DNA of 5,739 nt from Clostridiales bacterium UBA4080 (GTDB lineage: Bacteria; Bacillota; Clostridia; Lachnospirales; Vallitaleaceae). Shown piece by piece: positions 1 to 5,739 of the stretch (position 1 is its first letter; each line of letters opens with the position of its first letter). Made by a program: the position numbers and the translations under genes. The notes under the pieces were generated by a model. It searched no databases. It saw nothing but the letters and a program-made list of their open reading frames with translations, and had not been told where the DNA came from. The DNA is taken from assembly GCA_002381865.1 (NCBI GenBank), contig DFYO01000032.1:1-5739 (forward strand). Reading direction: 5' to 3'.

Positions 1-414
1 GAAATCTCTACAAACACTGGCTTTGAGGACTTCTACAACGTACTTGATGACTTTTTTTCCAATGACTGGCCTTTTAGAAGAACCCTCACACATGACACTT
101 TCAAAGTTGATGTCGAAGATAATGGCAATGAATACCTAATTGAGGCTGAAGTGCCAGGTATAGATAAAAAAGACATCAATGTTGAACTTAACGATGGAAA
201 ACTTATGATTTCTATTACTAGGGATGAAAACAGTGAATCAAAGAAAAAGAATTTCATCCACAGAGAGAGACGTTATAGTTCTATGAGTCGTTCAATTTAT
301 TTGGAAGATGCCAAGCCAGATGGTATTAAAGCAAAACTGGAAAATGGTTTACTTAAAGTTGTAGTTCCTAAAGAAGAAAAGCCAAACAACAGCATTACAA
401 TTGATGTTGAATAA
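1..414 (+). CDS. Small heat-shock protein, Hsp20/alpha-crystallin family (5' end outside window)
   Basis: ATP-independent holdase chaperone that binds unfolding proteins in the cytoplasm as large oligomers. The frame is open from base 1 and ends with TAA at 412-414, giving 137 visible residues; family members are usually about 145-150, so roughly ten N-terminal residues are missing. The alpha-crystallin domain spans about visible residues 33-124. It has the opening strand segment with the AEVPGIDKKDI motif (49-59), the RERRYSSMSRSIYL segment (88-101) and the hallmark AKLENGLLKVVVPK (A-x-x-x-N-G-x-L, 111-124). The C-terminal I-x-I anchor that packs into neighbouring subunits is present as ITI (132-134). 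An internal GTG at 151 is only a valine codon in the middle of the domain and not a start. A hairpin terminator follows directly. Family assignment is firm; the specific paralogue cannot be named. Confidence 0.95.
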   Translation, partial: EISTNTGFEDFYNVLDDFFSNDWPFRRTLTHDTFKVDVEDNGNEYLIEAEVPGIDKKDINVELNDGKLMISITRDENSESKKKNFIHRERRYSSMSRSIYLEDAKPDGIKAKLENGLLKVVVPKEEKPNNSITIDVE

Positions 415-417
415 GGC

Positions 418-461
418 AAAATAAAGCACATCGGGTTATTCACCCATGTGCTTTATTTTTT
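418..461. terminator. Intrinsic terminator between convergent genes, probably bidirectional
   Basis: A perfect 14-bp stem (418-431 pairing with 446-459) is extended inward by GGGT/ACCC with one bulged C. On the + strand the stem ends in a run of T (456-461), as expected for the Hsp20 transcript. The A-rich left arm gives a matching TTTATTTT run on the - strand, so it can also stop the convergent gene ending at 468. This is read directly from the sequence; bidirectional activity is inferred. Confidence 0.85.
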
Positions 462-467
462 ATACTA

Positions 468-1280
468 TCAATTGCTTTTTTTATTTTTCTTGTTTGTGTT
501 CATTTTATTTACTGCTTTTAAATTAATTAGTGTTTCTTTATGTAATTTTGACGTTATATTGGGGAAAGCAGCAAATACTCTTTTCACAAACTCTTTATTT
601 TGTTTTGATATATCATTAAATTTTTGGTTAAGCTCATCGATTTTATTTGTTAATACCCTAATCTGAGACAGTCCTTCGTCAGATTGTATTGATTTTAATT
701 TTATAAAAAATTCCTCTGACATCGTCTCTTTGATTTCATCCGCAATCATATGAAGCTTCGATAGGTTGGTATTCAATTTTAAAGCATTTAGAGTAGCTAT
801 TATATTATCAGTCAAGAATATGGATAGTAATATTAAACTTGATGTGTAACGCATGCTTAATGGCAACTTGTTAATCATATTAAGTAAAATAGGATTTAGA
901 AAATATATTGCGATTAATGATAATCCTCCAAAAATCAACGAATTATGTAATACGACTCTTCCATGAATATTCAACTTATAATTTGAATAATCCCACCATT
1001 TTAAATGGTATATTCGTTCTAATAAATATCCCGTAACATATTCCAAAAGACTAGTTACAATCACTGCAAGAAAATAAACTATTATAGGATTATCTGAAAA
1101 AGGTGTCAAAATATTTATGACTGCAAGTGCTCCAAAGCCATAAATAGGACAATACGGGCCTATTAAAAACCCTCTGTTCACAAACTTTTTATCCGGAAAC
1201 GAACAATATATTACCTCACATACCCAGCCAATAAAGCTGTATGTTAAAAAAAGCAAAAATTCTTTTATTATATACTCCAT
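468..1280 (-). CDS. CmpB-family integral membrane protein (putative ABC-transporter type IV permease, Pfam ABC_trans_CmpB)
   Basis: 270-residue membrane protein. Recognisable family motifs are FIGWVCEVIYCS (16-27), NRGFLIGPYCPIYGFGA (35-51), LLEYVTGYLLE (78-88) and the WWDYSNYKLNIHGRV segment (95-109). Hydrophobic segments at about 5-25, 45-60, 68-90, 108-130 and 145-167 suggest five membrane helices. The C-terminal third is soluble: a predicted coiled coil near 200-232, then an AAFPNITSKLH segment and a lysine/asparagine-rich tail. The family is named as a putative ABC-transporter component, but substrate and biochemical role are not established and no ATPase gene lies beside it here. The ATG at 1280 is supported by AAAGGGA at 1286-1292, five bases upstream. 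It converges on the Hsp20 gene and shares its terminator. Family call is good; function is unknown. Confidence 0.85.
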   Translation of the reverse strand: MEYIIKEFLLFLTYSFIGWVCEVIYCSFPDKKFVNRGFLIGPYCPIYGFGALAVINILTPFSDNPIIVYFLAVIVTSLLEYVTGYLLERIYHLKWWDYSNYKLNIHGRVVLHNSLIFGGLSLIAIYFLNPILLNMINKLPLSMRYTSSLILLSIFLTDNIIATLNALKLNTNLSKLHMIADEIKETMSEEFFIKLKSIQSDEGLSQIRVLTNKIDELNQKFNDISKQNKEFVKRVFAAFPNITSKLHKETLINLKAVNKMNTNKKNKKSN

Positions 1281-1563
1281 AACGATCCCTTTCTATAATT
1301 CAATATTATTCGAGAAACTTTTTCCTAATCCGCATTTTGTCTCAACAACTCTTTTAAAGCTTTCCTGTTCGATATTAGCCATACAGATGAAAAAATCTCT
1401 GATTTAAAAGCATCCGAAAAGCTCTCGGACTTAATAAAGCAAAGGAACTTATCCGATGAGCATGAACAAATCCAAGGCAATACCAATATTTTATTTGCTG
1501 TAATATCATTTTCCATCTGATGACATCTTTGAAAATAATATATCTCCACAGACGACGGTCTCT
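1281..1563. other. Gene-poor spacer, possible boundary of accessory DNA with a decayed + strand fragment
   Basis: No gene with a credible start lies in these 283 bases. On the + strand, 1329-1520 is open for 63 codons and ends in TGA. It has protein-like composition (for example FDISHTDEKISDLKASEKL near 1368-1424) but contains no ATG, GTG or TTG start with a ribosome binding site, so it may be a gene remnant. On the - strand, a 74-codon frame over 1325-1549 begins at a GTG with no adequately spaced ribosome binding site, and its Cys/Ser/Phe-rich product looks like an antisense reading of the + strand frame. No convincing terminator for the nuclease gene ending at 1564 was seen. The upstream region of the membrane protein gene (1281-1345) presumably carries its promoter, but no good -35/-10 pair stands out. 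Confidence 0.35.
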
Positions 1564-3165
1564 TTACTCCTTTTTTGCTTTGTAAATAGTATTTAGAAAT
1601 CTTCTTTGCATTTCTTCTTCTAAATCATTATCGTAGTCCTTTGTGTGCTTATGCATTGCATTAATGAAATCTTCAAAATAAGTCACATCATCAAACAGGC
1701 TCCTGTTTTCAATAAAGAAATTATAAATTTCTCTGTAATAAATGACAGTATACTTTTCACCGCACGAAAACTTGCTTAATTCAATGCGATTGTAATTAGG
1801 TGAAAAAATAAAGCAACTCACAGATTTCTTGCGATACTCATCATCAGTTGTGACTTGTTGATAGTATTTTTTAAGCTGTGATTGTACCTTATCACTGTAA
1901 ATATCGTGTCGGTCATCAATACCATTGATGCTTGATTTGATTTTATTTTCTATTACAATGGCATTGTTTTTGTCAGAGATTAGCAGGTCAATATTTCTCT
2001 TTTCTCTCTCTATGTTGAAATCTGTTTGTATCTTGATAGATAAAACTTCATGCGCAAACTTAGAAAAAGCTTCTCTATTTATATTGAAAAAGTAAGCAAG
2101 CATATTGGAAAAAGCGAGTTCATTGTCTTCCTGCTTAATTATTTTAAGGAAATTGAAATGTGGATCTTTTTGTAGCTTTGGCAATTCAGAAATTGCTTGG
2201 GTCGTATTAGTATCTTCCCATAGCTCTTTGGCCTCAATTATCTGATTCAAATCAGCAAAGGAATCCGGCTTTTCATTTTCGTTGTAGAACTCTCTTAATG
2301 TTTGTTTGCCAAATCCTTTATTTGTACGAATGAAAAAAGTGTTATCTCCACTTACAGATTCATCGTCTGTAATATAAATCTGATTTTTTGGCTTAATAAC
2401 CCTATCCGCAACAAACGTAGTATAAGCATTTTTTTCTTCTTCAAGGCTACCTTGATATGAATTTTCATTAAATAAATCAACAAGGCTTACTCCACCATAG
2501 GTCAGCCCTAATTCAACTTGCCCTTGATATCTCTCTTTTCGCGTAAGTTTACTGTCGGCAAAATCAAGAATTTTAACACCCTCTGCCTTCGCTAGTATTT
2601 TATATGTTTTCGAGGCAAATTTCCGTACCAACAAAACGGTTATACAACTTTCTCCATGAGATAATTCTATTGTTCCTTGTGAATTCAGATAAATATAGTT
2701 CTTTCCATCATCAGCCTTATATAAGTTAATTATTTCATGACCTATATTATCGCCCTCAGACAAATAGCCTCCAACATACATTTTGTTGATTATTATTTCT
2801 CTACTCTTATGTTTTGGCTTTTCTGTGATTTGTTTTCTATTCTCAACTGGAACTAATTTCCCATCTGATGACAAAAATAAACGAAACCTTCTTAAATGAG
2901 ATAAGTAGCTATTAACAAGTGAAACAACGTTACCGGTCGAGTTATTAGAAAGAGCTTTTAATAACTCTTCCTTTGCATCACTCTCAAAATCAGTAGATGT
3001 CACTACATTCCAGAACAGCTCTTTACTCCCTTTTTTCCAAAGATAGAAGGAATCAGAGTAAGAAGTGCTGACTGTTGATTTGGAAAGGTTCAGGCTATGT
3101 AAGAATTTTTTATATAATGATCGTAACTCTTCATAAGATAAAGCTTTCATATTGTTTATCTCCAA
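1564..3165 (-). CDS. Multidomain protein with C-terminal PD-(D/E)XK nuclease domain (PDDEXK_4-like), possible defence nuclease
   Basis: About 533 residues. The C-terminal part (about 340-500) carries a PD-(D/E)XK core: a helix with E349 before LAFSNMLAYFF, D393 in the strand NIDLLI, E406-x-K408 in VIENK, and a following helix with QLKKYY (Q430). This D-x(12)-E-x-K plus QLxxY pattern matches the PDDEXK_4-type nucleases, so metal-dependent DNA cleavage is the likely activity. The N-terminal ~90 residues are helical and loosely resemble the core-binding domain of tyrosine recombinases (LSKSTVSTSYSDSFYLW). The middle (about 125-290) is beta-rich, begins near MYVGGYLSEGD, and is not recognised. 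Start: TTG at 3165 has AAGGGAGGAG five bases upstream. ATG at 3150 with a weaker GGAG nine bases upstream is the alternative, and the longer frame to TTG 3186 would bury the ribosome binding site. It is the third gene of the operon, 27 bp after the acidic protein. Nuclease call is fairly sure; a phage-defence role is inference. Confidence 0.8.
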   Translation of the reverse strand: MEINNMKALSYEELRSLYKKFLHSLNLSKSTVSTSYSDSFYLWKKGSKELFWNVVTSTDFESDAKEELLKALSNNSTGNVVSLVNSYLSHLRRFRLFLSSDGKLVPVENRKQITEKPKHKSREIIINKMYVGGYLSEGDNIGHEIINLYKADDGKNYIYLNSQGTIELSHGESCITVLLVRKFASKTYKILAKAEGVKILDFADSKLTRKERYQGQVELGLTYGGVSLVDLFNENSYQGSLEEEKNAYTTFVADRVIKPKNQIYITDDESVSGDNTFFIRTNKGFGKQTLREFYNENEKPDSFADLNQIIEAKELWEDTNTTQAISELPKLQKDPHFNFLKIIKQEDNELAFSNMLAYFFNINREAFSKFAHEVLSIKIQTDFNIEREKRNIDLLISDKNNAIVIENKIKSSINGIDDRHDIYSDKVQSQLKKYYQQVTTDDEYRKKSVSCFIFSPNYNRIELSKFSCGEKYTVIYYREIYNFFIENRSLFDDVTYFEDFINAMHKHTKDYDNDLEEEMQRRFLNTIYKAKKE

Positions 3166-3170
3166 GGTTG

Positions 3171-3180
3171 CTCCTCCCTT
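3171..3180 (-). promoter_or_regulatory. Ribosome binding site deciding the nuclease start
   Basis: AAGGGAGGAG on the - strand, five bases before TTG at 3165. It is too far (20 bases) from the ATG at 3150, which has only its own weaker GGAG. The position therefore favours a TTG start. Confidence 0.55.
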
Positions 3181-3192
3181 ACCCAATCAAAT

Positions 3193-3879
3193 CTACTCAT
3201 CCTCATCCTCGTCCTCCTCAGTAACATCGATACCAAATAACATCTGAAATTTATCGAAGTTATAGGGGTATGAGTTATCACCATCAAAGCTTACCGATTT
3301 ATGGCCATTGCTATATTCAAATTCCAGCTCCCACTGTGTACCATCAAGTACCATGTATCCGAAACGCTTTGTTGAGTATCGTCTACGCCACTCACCGATA
3401 TGAAGATCTTTAAGTGCAACTATAAAAGTATCCTTTGTACACGGCTCCTGGTTATCTTCATCCCATAATGAGAGAGGTTCTTCATCTTCCCATAACTTTG
3501 TATAGGCTTTCAATTCATCAGTTAGTTCTACAACATAATTACTATAGCCACCAAAGTAACCTCCAATGCTAAAGGTTATCTTACTGATGGCATCTATATT
3601 TGCATCAAAGTCAGCTGCCTTTTCTTCTGCCTTTGATAAGGTATACGTTCCACCAGCTTCAGCATAGGCTTCTTTGGCTTTCTCTAAATATTCACGATTC
3701 CAGTGTAGGCGAGTATCTTCACTTGGATGCATAACAGTTTTAATGCCACCATGCGGGTTTTCCATTGAGTTTTTTAGACGACCTATTTCTTGCTTAAGTT
3801 CCCGGATAGCGGTCATTATCTGTTCTTTAGTTTTTCCTTTAAGATACTCTTCGTAATAACTTTCTGGACTGATCATCAT
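3193..3879 (-). CDS. Acidic protein of unknown function, second gene of the operon
   Basis: 228 residues, cytosolic by composition, with no signal peptide or membrane segment. Residues about 15-40 form a charged helix, likely a coiled coil (KEQIMTAIRELKQEIGRLKN). The 55-95 stretch is helical and Lys/Glu/Ala-rich. The C-terminal half has an IGGYFGGYSNYVVEL strand region (105-119), LHIGEWRRRY (159-168), VLDGTQWELEFEYSNG (177-192) and a G-D-N-S-Y-P-Y-N-F segment (200-208), ending in an acidic tail EEDEDEDE. I recall similar DGTQWELE/NxYP proteins as unnamed ORFs in clostridial accessory regions, but no function is known to me. ATG at 3879 follows GGAGG by nine bases; a second ATG directly after is the alternative. 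It starts 15 bp after the HTH stop, and the ribosome binding site abuts that stop codon, suggesting co-transcription and perhaps coupled translation. It could be a partner or inhibitor of the downstream nuclease; this is not shown. Confidence 0.8.
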   Translation of the reverse strand: MMISPESYYEEYLKGKTKEQIMTAIRELKQEIGRLKNSMENPHGGIKTVMHPSEDTRLHWNREYLEKAKEAYAEAGGTYTLSKAEEKAADFDANIDAISKITFSIGGYFGGYSNYVVELTDELKAYTKLWEDEEPLSLWDEDNQEPCTKDTFIVALKDLHIGEWRRRYSTKRFGYMVLDGTQWELEFEYSNGHKSVSFDGDNSYPYNFDKFQMLFGIDVTEEDEDEDE

Positions 3880-3894
3880 ATTAGACCGCCTCCT

Positions 3895-4119
3895 TTACTC
3901 ATTGCCTGTCTTTATTTCATTGCCATCAGGCAAAATAAACGCCTGCTCAAACTTAATATCCAATACATCGGCTATAGCCTTCAACTCATCCAAGGTTACA
4001 GTTTCACGTTTTAATTTCTTATTGAAATTCTGTGGAGTCTGACCAATACGTCTAGCAAGTTCCGCGACGCTAATATTCATTTGTTCACATAGTTGCTTAA
4101 TCATATCTGCCGTAGTCAT
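3895..4119 (-). CDS. Small Cro/CI-type helix-turn-helix transcriptional regulator
   Basis: 74 residues. An XRE/Cro-CI DNA-binding domain fills most of the protein: helices around MIKQLCEQM (6-14), the helix-turn-helix VAELARRIGQTPQNFNKKLK (18-37, recognition helix about 28-37), then LDELKAIADVLDI (43-55). The short tail FEQAFILPDGNEI is typical of small regulators in clostridial phages and integrative elements. ATG at 4119 is chosen because GGAGGTG lies four bases upstream and the promoter -10 box at 4148-4153 lies just before it. A longer in-frame start at 4188 would lie upstream of that promoter. It is the first gene of the operon with the acidic protein and the nuclease. The inverted repeat inside its own promoter makes autorepression likely, by analogy with phage repressors and restriction controller proteins. 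DNA targets are not proven. Confidence 0.9.
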   Translation of the reverse strand: MTTADMIKQLCEQMNISVAELARRIGQTPQNFNKKLKRETVTLDELKAIADVLDIKFEQAFILPDGNEIKTGNE

Positions 4120-4123
4120 ACAG

Positions 4124-4130
4124 CACCTCC
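4124..4130 (-). promoter_or_regulatory. Ribosome binding site of the HTH regulator
   Basis: GGAGGTG, with CTGT between it and the ATG at 4119. This decides the start of the 74-residue form over the longer open frame. Confidence 0.8.
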
Positions 4131-4147
4131 AATTTACACTAAAATAT

Positions 4148-4176
4148 ATTATAAACCATTTGGTTGATAATAACAA
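4148..4176 (-). promoter_or_regulatory. SigA-type promoter of the HTH/acidic protein/nuclease operon
   Basis: On the - strand, TTGTTA (4171-4176) is followed by exactly 17 bases and then a consensus TATAAT (4148-4153). Transcription would start near 4141, leaving a leader of about 20 bases before the ATG at 4119, with the ribosome binding site in it. The fit to a vegetative promoter is good; only the -35 box departs from TTGACA at two positions. Confidence 0.75.
4154..4165. promoter_or_regulatory. Candidate operator: inverted repeat in the promoter spacer
   Basis: AACCA-TT-TGGTT is an inverted repeat with 5-bp arms lying between the -10 and -35 boxes. Occupancy there would block RNA polymerase. 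The adjacent HTH regulator is the natural candidate ligand. This is seen in the sequence; the binding is inferred. Confidence 0.45.
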
Positions 4177-4210
4177 TAGTTTTTTCAATATTGCTACAAT
4201 TATAAACCAA

Positions 4211-4245
4211 AAGAAAAACCCACAACTCTACGTTAGAGTCATGGG
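4211..4245 (-). terminator. Intrinsic terminator of the serine recombinase gene
   Basis: On the - strand, CCCATGACTCT pairs with AGAGTTGTGGG (11 bp with two G-T pairs, 4219-4245) around a five-base loop AACGT, followed by TTTTTCTT. It lies 18 bp after the recombinase stop and upstream of the HTH promoter, so it separates the two transcription units. Confidence 0.85.
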
Positions 4246-4263
4246 CCATCTAAGTTCCTTTTT

Positions 4264-5739
4264 TCATACTTCAACTTCAATGCCAGATTTAAAGCATATT
4301 ACAAAGTGGTCATTGTAAACAGTAACATTCTGTATTAACTTTCTTACAAGTGCATCATCATATCTTTGGGTACGGTATTTATTGTTGCGGATAAATTCTA
4401 TCAGCTCGTTGATCCTCTCATTCTCTCCACTTAAGGATGCATCCTCCACAAGAAGGTTCTGCCGTTTTTCACGCAAGTTATCAATCTCATCTGCAAGAGG
4501 TTCATAGTCTTTCCCTTTATTCGCAAGGCTAATTAACTCTTTCTGCTTTTCTTCAAGCAAGGTGTTAATCTCTGAAATTTGATAATCTGTAGCGTCACCG
4601 ATTACTGCATGAATGTTTTCTTCCAGTGTTTTTATCATGTTGTCACCGCCAGCAAGTAATCTATTAATGGCGGTCATAACAGCATCATATAAATCGCCTT
4701 CCTTTACTGTTCGGCTCTTACAAACTTCGGGGCCTTGCTCGATTCTTGTTACGCATCGCCAAACAATTTCTTTTCTACCGTGAATGTTCCAGTAAACTCG
4801 TCTGTAAATATCACCACAATCGCCACAAAAGGTTATGGAGCTCAAAGCGTATTTACTGCTGTAAATCCTTTTGTTCTTGTCTTCACCTGTGTAAATGTTA
4901 TTCCGGCGATGAAGCTCTTCCTGTGCTTGTAAAAAAAGTTCTTTTGGAATAATAGCATCATGGTTATTTTCAACATAATACTGCGGGAGATGACCTTCAT
5001 TCTTGACCCTTTTCTTTGTAAGAAAATCAACTGTAGTTGTCTTTTGCAAAAGTGCATCACCGATGTATTTCTCATTCGTAAGGATTTTCTTTAAGGTTTC
5101 TGGTCTCCACTTTGGTTTTCCGGCAGCTGTTAAAATACCATCCTTTTCAAGATCCCTACCAATACCCGCCAGGCTTTTGCCCTCAAGGTATTCTCTATAA
5201 ATTCGTTTAATGATTTTTGCCTCTCCAGGAACTATTATTAAGTTGCCGTCTTCGTCTTTTGTGTACCCCATGAAACGCTTGTGGTTGACCTGTACCTTTC
5301 CTTGTTGATATCTGTATTGAAGTCCCAGTTTAACGTTCTGCGAAAGGCTCTGACTTTCTTGCTGTGCTAGAGATGCCATAATGGTAAGCAATACTTCACC
5401 CTTGGCATCCATTGTATTGATGTTCTCCTTCTCGAAAAATACCGATATGTTCTTCTCCTTGAGTTGTCTAATGTACTTTAGGCAATCCAGAGTATTACGA
5501 GCAAATCGACTAATGGACTTGGAAATAACTAAATCTATTTTACCCTCCATACACTCCTCAATCATACGGTTGAACTCTTCTCGTTTTTTAGTGTTAGTAC
5601 CGGAAATGCCGTCATCTGCAAAGATGCCTGCAAACTCCCATTCAGTATTTTTCTTTATATATTCCGTATAATGTGCAACCTGTACCTCATAGCTTAAATT
5701 CTGCTCTTCAGTTTCTGTAGAAACACGGCAATAGGCAGC
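4264..5739 (-). CDS. Large serine recombinase (site-specific integrase of a mobile element), N-terminus outside window
   Basis: 491 visible residues; the frame runs off the window edge, and only a few residues before AAYCRVSTE should be missing. The N-terminal resolvase domain (about 1-145) has R5 and the catalytic nucleophile S7 in YCRVSTE, DDGISGT (42-48), and R78/R81 in SKSISRFARN; all expected catalytic residues are present. The Recombinase domain is at about 156-238, from FMGY to KYIGDALLQK. It is followed by a zinc-ribbon region with C305, C308, C329 and C340, a coiled coil at about 386-436, and a C-terminal domain ending SGIEVEV. This is the layout of large serine integrases, which join attachment sites through a Ser-DNA linkage and use the coiled coil to control direction. 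The gene looks intact. It has its own terminator. An internal ATG at 5565 lies inside the catalytic domain and is not the start. Which element family it belongs to cannot be decided here. Confidence 0.95.
   Translation of the reverse strand, partial: AAYCRVSTETEEQNLSYEVQVAHYTEYIKKNTEWEFAGIFADDGISGTNTKKREEFNRMIEECMEGKIDLVISKSISRFARNTLDCLKYIRQLKEKNISVFFEKENINTMDAKGEVLLTIMASLAQQESQSLSQNVKLGLQYRYQQGKVQVNHKRFMGYTKDEDGNLIIVPGEAKIIKRIYREYLEGKSLAGIGRDLEKDGILTAAGKPKWRPETLKKILTNEKYIGDALLQKTTTVDFLTKKRVKNEGHLPQYYVENNHDAIIPKELFLQAQEELHRRNNIYTGEDKNKRIYSSKYALSSITFCGDCGDIYRRVYWNIHGRKEIVWRCVTRIEQGPEVCKSRTVKEGDLYDAVMTAINRLLAGGDNMIKTLEENIHAVIGDATDYQISEINTLLEEKQKELISLANKGKDYEPLADEIDNLREKRQNLLVEDASLSGENERINELIEFIRNNKYRTQRYDDALVRKLIQNVTVYNDHFVICFKSGIEVEV

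Noticed and set aside
33..257. 74-codon open frame on the - strand
   Set aside because: Fully antisense to the Hsp20 domain, Ser/Phe-rich, no ribosome binding site; a shadow frame.
1325..1549. 74-codon open frame on the - strand in the spacer
   Set aside because: Begins at GTG; the nearest GGAG is too far upstream. The Cys/Ser/Phe/Trp-rich product resembles an antisense reading of the + strand fragment there.
1513..2876. 13-bp match CCATCTGATGACA at about 1513 and 2864, considered as a duplicated segment or att repeat
   Set aside because: The match does not extend in either direction, and one copy lies inside the nuclease coding sequence (SSDGK), so it is likely chance.
4120..4188. 23-residue N-terminal extension of the HTH regulator with a hydrophobic stretch (could suggest a membrane anchor)
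   Set aside because: It would start upstream of the operon promoter, whereas GGAGGTG is correctly placed for the ATG at 4119. The extension is promoter DNA read as protein.
4735..5200. Several short + strand frames and one - strand frame
   Set aside because: All overlap the recombinase gene in other frames and none shows a ribosome binding site or domain.
1..5739. CRISPR array, tRNA or rRNA genes, insertion-sequence ends
   Set aside because: No regularly spaced repeats, cloverleaf or rRNA-like stretches, and no transposase with terminal inverted repeats were seen on reading both strands.

Overview
The window is AT-rich, with strong GGAGG-type ribosome binding sites, and its proteins look like those of low-GC Bacillota. 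The CmpB-like membrane protein, the clostridial-style Hsp20 and the large serine recombinase together point to a member of the Clostridia. This is inferred from sequence character; no database was searched.

Left part (1-1280), ordinary chromosomal content: the 3' portion of a small heat-shock protein gene (Hsp20, + strand) faces a CmpB-family membrane protein gene (- strand). A long hairpin in the 53-bp gap between their stops looks like a shared bidirectional terminator. Positions 1281-1563 hold no convincing gene. They contain only a start-less + strand open stretch that may be a decayed fragment, and this is a plausible boundary between host and accessory DNA.

Middle part (1564-4176), accessory operon on the - strand, read right to left: a promoter with a 17-bp spacer containing an inverted repeat, a 74-residue Cro/CI-type HTH regulator, a 228-residue acidic protein of unknown function, and a ~533-residue protein with a C-terminal PD-(D/E)XK nuclease domain. 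Intergenic gaps are 15 and 27 bp and every gene has a recognisable ribosome binding site, so co-transcription is likely. The layout (small controller with an operator in its own promoter, then a nuclease) resembles controller-regulated restriction cassettes. No methyltransferase is present in the window, so a defence role is only a hypothesis.

Right part (4211-5739): a large serine recombinase on the - strand, complete at its C-terminus and cut by the window edge a few residues from its N-terminus, with its own intrinsic terminator. It suggests that the operon to its left is cargo or a conserved part of a serine-recombinase mobile element. No attachment site could be identified from this window alone.
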